From CAYUUP01 sp964447925 (GTDB lineage: Bacteria > Bacillota > Clostridia > Oscillospirales > Oscillospiraceae), in NCBI GenBank assembly GCA_964447925.1, contig CAYUUP010000078.1, positions 1 through 7,168 of the forward strand: a stretch of DNA of 7,168 bases. The letters are read 5' to 3'. Positions within the stretch are counted from its first letter, which is position 1. Each line of letters opens with the position of its first letter. Below, one piece after another: positions 5,533 to 7,168 of the stretch. Made by a program: the position numbers and the translations under genes. A model generated the notes under the pieces. The model did not search any database, had not been told where the DNA came from, and saw nothing but the letters and a program-made list of their open reading frames with translations.

Positions 5533-6468
5533 TTACGCTTTGCCGTTGCAGCCCAGCACATCCACAATCTTGTGCTTCACCATCTTCTTGATATTCTCCC
5601 GGGCAGGCTTCAGGTACTGCCGGGGATCAAAGTGGTCAGGATGCTGGTTGAAATACTGGCGGATGGTGCCGGTCATGGCCAGCCGCAGGTCGGAGTCGAT
5701 GTTGATCTTGCACACCGCCATGGATGCCGCCTTCCGCAGCATATCCTCCGGCACACCGATAGCATCGGGCATATTGCCGCCGTTGGCGTTAATCATCTCC
5801 ACATACTCCGGGATGACAGAGGAGGCGCCGTGGAGGACGATGGGGAAGCCGGGCAGCCGCCGGGCCACCTCCTCCAGAATGTCAAACCGGAGCTGGGGCT
5901 TGGTGCCCGGCTTGAACTTATAGGCGCCGTGGGAGGTACCGATGGCGATGGCCAGGGAGTCGCACCCTGTCCGCTCCACAAATTCCTGCACGTCCTCGGG
6001 GCGGGTATAGGAGGAATCCTCCGCAGAGACATTGACCTCATCTTCCACACCGGCCAGGGTACCCAGCTCAGCCTCAACGACAACGCCGTGATCGTGGGCA
6101 TACTCCACTACCTTTTTGGAGACGGCTATGTTTTCCTCAAAGGGCTTGGAGGAGGCGTCGATCATCACAGAGGTAAAGCCGCCGTCAATACAGGATTTGC
6201 ACAGTTCAAAGCTGTCCCCGTGATCCAGATGGAGACAGATGGGCAGGTCAGTCTCAATGATGGCAGCTTCCACCAGCTTCATCAGGTAGGTGTGATTGGC
6301 ATAAGAGCGGGCGCCCTTGGATACCTGGAGAATCAGGGGGGCGTTCTCCTCCTTGGCAGCCTCGGTGATTCCCTGGATAATCTCCATATTGTTCACGTTG
6401 AAGGCGCCGATTGCATAGCCGCCCTCATATGCCTTACGGAACATTTCGGTTGAAGTAACGAGTGGCAT
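5533..6468 (-). CDS. fba: Class II (zinc-dependent) fructose-1,6-bisphosphate aldolase
   Basis: The enzyme cleaves fructose-1,6-bisphosphate to dihydroxyacetone phosphate and glyceraldehyde-3-phosphate in glycolysis and runs in reverse in gluconeogenesis. The 311-residue TIM-barrel protein carries LHLDHGDSFE (79-88) with catalytic Asp82 and zinc ligand His83. Next come GGFTSVMIDASSKPFEENI (96-114), EAELGTLAGVED (132-143) with Glu134, GTSHGAYK (177-184) with zinc ligand His180, and LHGASSV (212-218) with zinc ligand His213. KINIDSDLRLA (254-264) contributes phosphate-binding residues, and the C-terminal RQYFNQHPDHFDPRQYL stretch is typical. The length and motifs fit the bacterial/amitochondriate-protist class II subgroup. 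The ATG at 6468 is chosen because AAGGAG (6483-6478) lies 9 nt upstream; the in-frame ATG at 6477 directly abuts that site. Transcription is from the promoter shared with the divergent phosphofructokinase gene. A hairpin follows the stop. Confidence 0.97.
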   Translation of the reverse strand: MPLVTSTEMFRKAYEGGYAIGAFNVNNMEIIQGITEAAKEENAPLILQVSKGARSYANHTYLMKLVEAAIIETDLPICLHLDHGDSFELCKSCIDGGFTSVMIDASSKPFEENIAVSKKVVEYAHDHGVVVEAELGTLAGVEDEVNVSAEDSSYTRPEDVQEFVERTGCDSLAIAIGTSHGAYKFKPGTKPQLRFDILEEVARRLPGFPIVLHGASSVIPEYVEMINANGGNMPDAIGVPEDMLRKAASMAVCKINIDSDLRLAMTGTIRQYFNQHPDHFDPRQYLKPARENIKKMVKHKIVDVLGCNGKA

Positions 6469-6498
6469 AGTGATCATCTCCTTAAAATTTATACTTCT

Positions 6499-6527
6499 AT
6501 TTTAGCATTTGGCCTTGCAAATTGCAA
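6499..6527 (-). promoter_or_regulatory. fba promoter
   Basis: Reading leftward, TTGCAA (6527-6522), a 17-nt spacer and TAAAAT (6504-6499) make a good sigma-A type promoter. The predicted transcript starts near 6492 and has only about 23 nt before the ATG. Its -35 box is the right arm of the palindrome at 6514-6528. Confidence 0.75.
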
Positions 6528-6528
6528 G
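6514..6528. repeat. Perfect palindrome carrying both divergent -35 boxes (candidate operator)
   Basis: CTTGCAAATTGCAAG is a 7-1-7 inverted repeat centred on A6521. Its left arm contains the rightward -35 TTGCAA (6515-6520) and its right arm contains the leftward -35 TTGCAA (6522-6527), only 1 bp apart. It may simply be the symmetric core of a bidirectional promoter, or a site for a dimeric regulator of both glycolytic genes. No such regulator can be named from this window. Confidence 0.7.
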
Positions 6529-6543
6529 AGCGTGTGATATAAT
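6515..6543 (+). promoter_or_regulatory. Promoter of the phosphofructokinase gene
   Basis: TTGCAA (6515-6520), a 17-nt spacer and a perfect TATAAT (6538-6543) form a strong sigma-A type promoter. Transcription should start near 6550, leaving a leader of about 94 nt. I see no terminator or convincing riboswitch fold in that leader, only weak inverted repeats such as TGTTC/GAACA at 6614-6631. Confidence 0.8.
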
Positions 6544-6643
6544 TTTACCAGAAATGTCCTTGGAGTGTCTCCCTTTTTTCAGGAAGGTTTCCAAAAGACG
6601 CCAAAATGCTTCGTGTTCAGTCATGAGAACAGGAGGAATATTT

Positions 6644-7168
6644 ATGAGTCAATTATCTGGCGCGTGTATCATTGGCCAGTCTGGCGGCCCCACCTCCGTC
6701 ATCAACGCCAGCGCTCTGGGCGCCATCCAGACTGCCCTGAACGCCGATTGCATCACCCGTGTGCTGGGCGCTGCCCACGGCATCAAGGGTGTACTGAACG
6801 ATCAGCTTTACGATATGGGCCAGGAGGATCCGGCAGAGCTGGAACTGCTGAAGTATACGCCCTCCTCCGCTCTGGGTTCTTGCAGGTACAAAATCGCGGA
6901 TCCTGACGTGGATGACACTGACTATAAGCGCATTCTGGAGATCTTCCGGAAATACGACGTCCGCTATTTCTTTTATAACGGCGGCAACGACTCCATGGAC
7001 ACCTGCAACAAGATATCCAAGTATATGCAGCGGGTGGGTTATGACTGCCGGGTCATGGGCATCCCCAAGACCATCGACAACGACCTCTTTGGCACCGACC
7101 ACTGCCCTGGCTACCCCTCCGCCGCCAAGTTTATCGCTACTACCTGTATGGAGGTCTATCAGGACGCC
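6644..7168 (+). CDS. 6-phosphofructokinase, probably PPi-dependent (N-terminal part, cut by window edge)
   Basis: The frame is open for 175 codons to the window edge. The product phosphorylates fructose-6-phosphate to fructose-1,6-bisphosphate, the step before the divergently encoded aldolase. Visible motifs are the phosphate-binding start CIIGQSGGPTSVINAS (8-23), ALGSCRYK (76-83), YNGGNDSMDT (111-120), MGIPKTIDNDL (138-148) and TDHCPGYPSAAKFIATT (151-167). ATP-dependent enzymes of the E. coli PfkA type have GGDGS and PGTIDND. An Asp in place of the second Gly and Lys in PKTIDND are the hallmarks of pyrophosphate-dependent enzymes (diphosphate--fructose-6-phosphate 1-phosphotransferase), so PPi is the likely donor. 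The Asn in GGND differs from the usual GGDD of that group, so the donor should be treated as predicted. AGGAGG (6631-6636) lies 7 nt before the ATG. The symbol is withheld because pfkA and pfp imply different donors. Confidence 0.92.
   Translation, partial: MSQLSGACIIGQSGGPTSVINASALGAIQTALNADCITRVLGAAHGIKGVLNDQLYDMGQEDPAELELLKYTPSSALGSCRYKIADPDVDDTDYKRILEIFRKYDVRYFFYNGGNDSMDTCNKISKYMQRVGYDCRVMGIPKTIDNDLFGTDHCPGYPSAAKFIATTCMEVYQDA

Noticed and set aside
5079..5567. Longer 162-residue version of the ArsR-type regulator
   Set aside because: The extra 42 residues run through the fba terminator hairpin into fba and do not resemble the family; the ATG at 5441 has a ribosome site and gives the expected 120-residue size.
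5158..6453. 431-codon open frame on the plus strand opposite fba and the ArsR-type gene
   Set aside because: It spans two real genes and their gap, shows no recognisable domain, and is explained by codon bias of the opposite strand.
6550..6643. Possible riboswitch in the leader of the phosphofructokinase gene
   Set aside because: The 94-nt leader has only short weak inverted repeats and no conserved motif or terminator/antiterminator pair that I recognise.

Overview
The window looks like chromosomal core sequence from a fairly GC-rich anaerobic Firmicute. Clostridia of the Oscillospirales (Flavonifractor, Oscillibacter, Lawsonibacter and relatives) are my best guess. Pointers are strong AGGAGG-type ribosome sites, sigma-A promoters, a PPi-type phosphofructokinase, a DUF2812 membrane protein and a membrane-anchored amidase N-terminus of a kind I associate with that group. 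The taxonomic call is inference from gene style, not a database match.

Layout, left to right. (1) Bases 1-388, minus strand: N-terminal part of a membrane-anchored, probable cell-wall amidase that runs off the left edge. (2) Bases 389-705: divergent control region with a clear promoter for pyrG, a leader hairpin that may be an attenuator, and a terminator-like hairpin just upstream of that promoter. (3) Plus strand: pyrG (CTP synthase), followed 18 nt later by a DUF2812-type five-helix membrane protein with an unrecognised C-terminal domain; both probably share one transcript. (4) Bases 3664-3818: convergent gap with a perfect 18-bp terminator hairpin. (5) Minus strand, read right to left: fba (class II fructose-bisphosphate aldolase), a hairpin, a CadC/SmtB-like ArsR-family metal sensor, rimM and trmD. 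The last three are packed with gaps of 2 and 1 nt. (6) Bases 6469-6643: divergent fba/pfk control region in which one palindrome supplies the -35 boxes of both promoters. (7) Plus strand from 6644: start of a PPi-type phosphofructokinase that runs off the right edge.

Functionally, fba and pfk are consecutive glycolytic steps (fructose-6-phosphate to fructose-1,6-bisphosphate to triose phosphates) and are transcribed divergently from a shared symmetric promoter. rimM and trmD are the usual ribosome-maturation and tRNA m1G37 pair, here seen without rpsP or rplS and preceded by a metal-responsive regulator. pyrG supplies CTP.

I found no mobile element, CRISPR array, tRNA or rRNA. There is no strong candidate for a wholly new system. 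The points most worth attention are the shared-palindrome fba/pfk promoter, the dual-site metal sensor fused into the rimM-trmD operon, and the pyrG-linked membrane protein.
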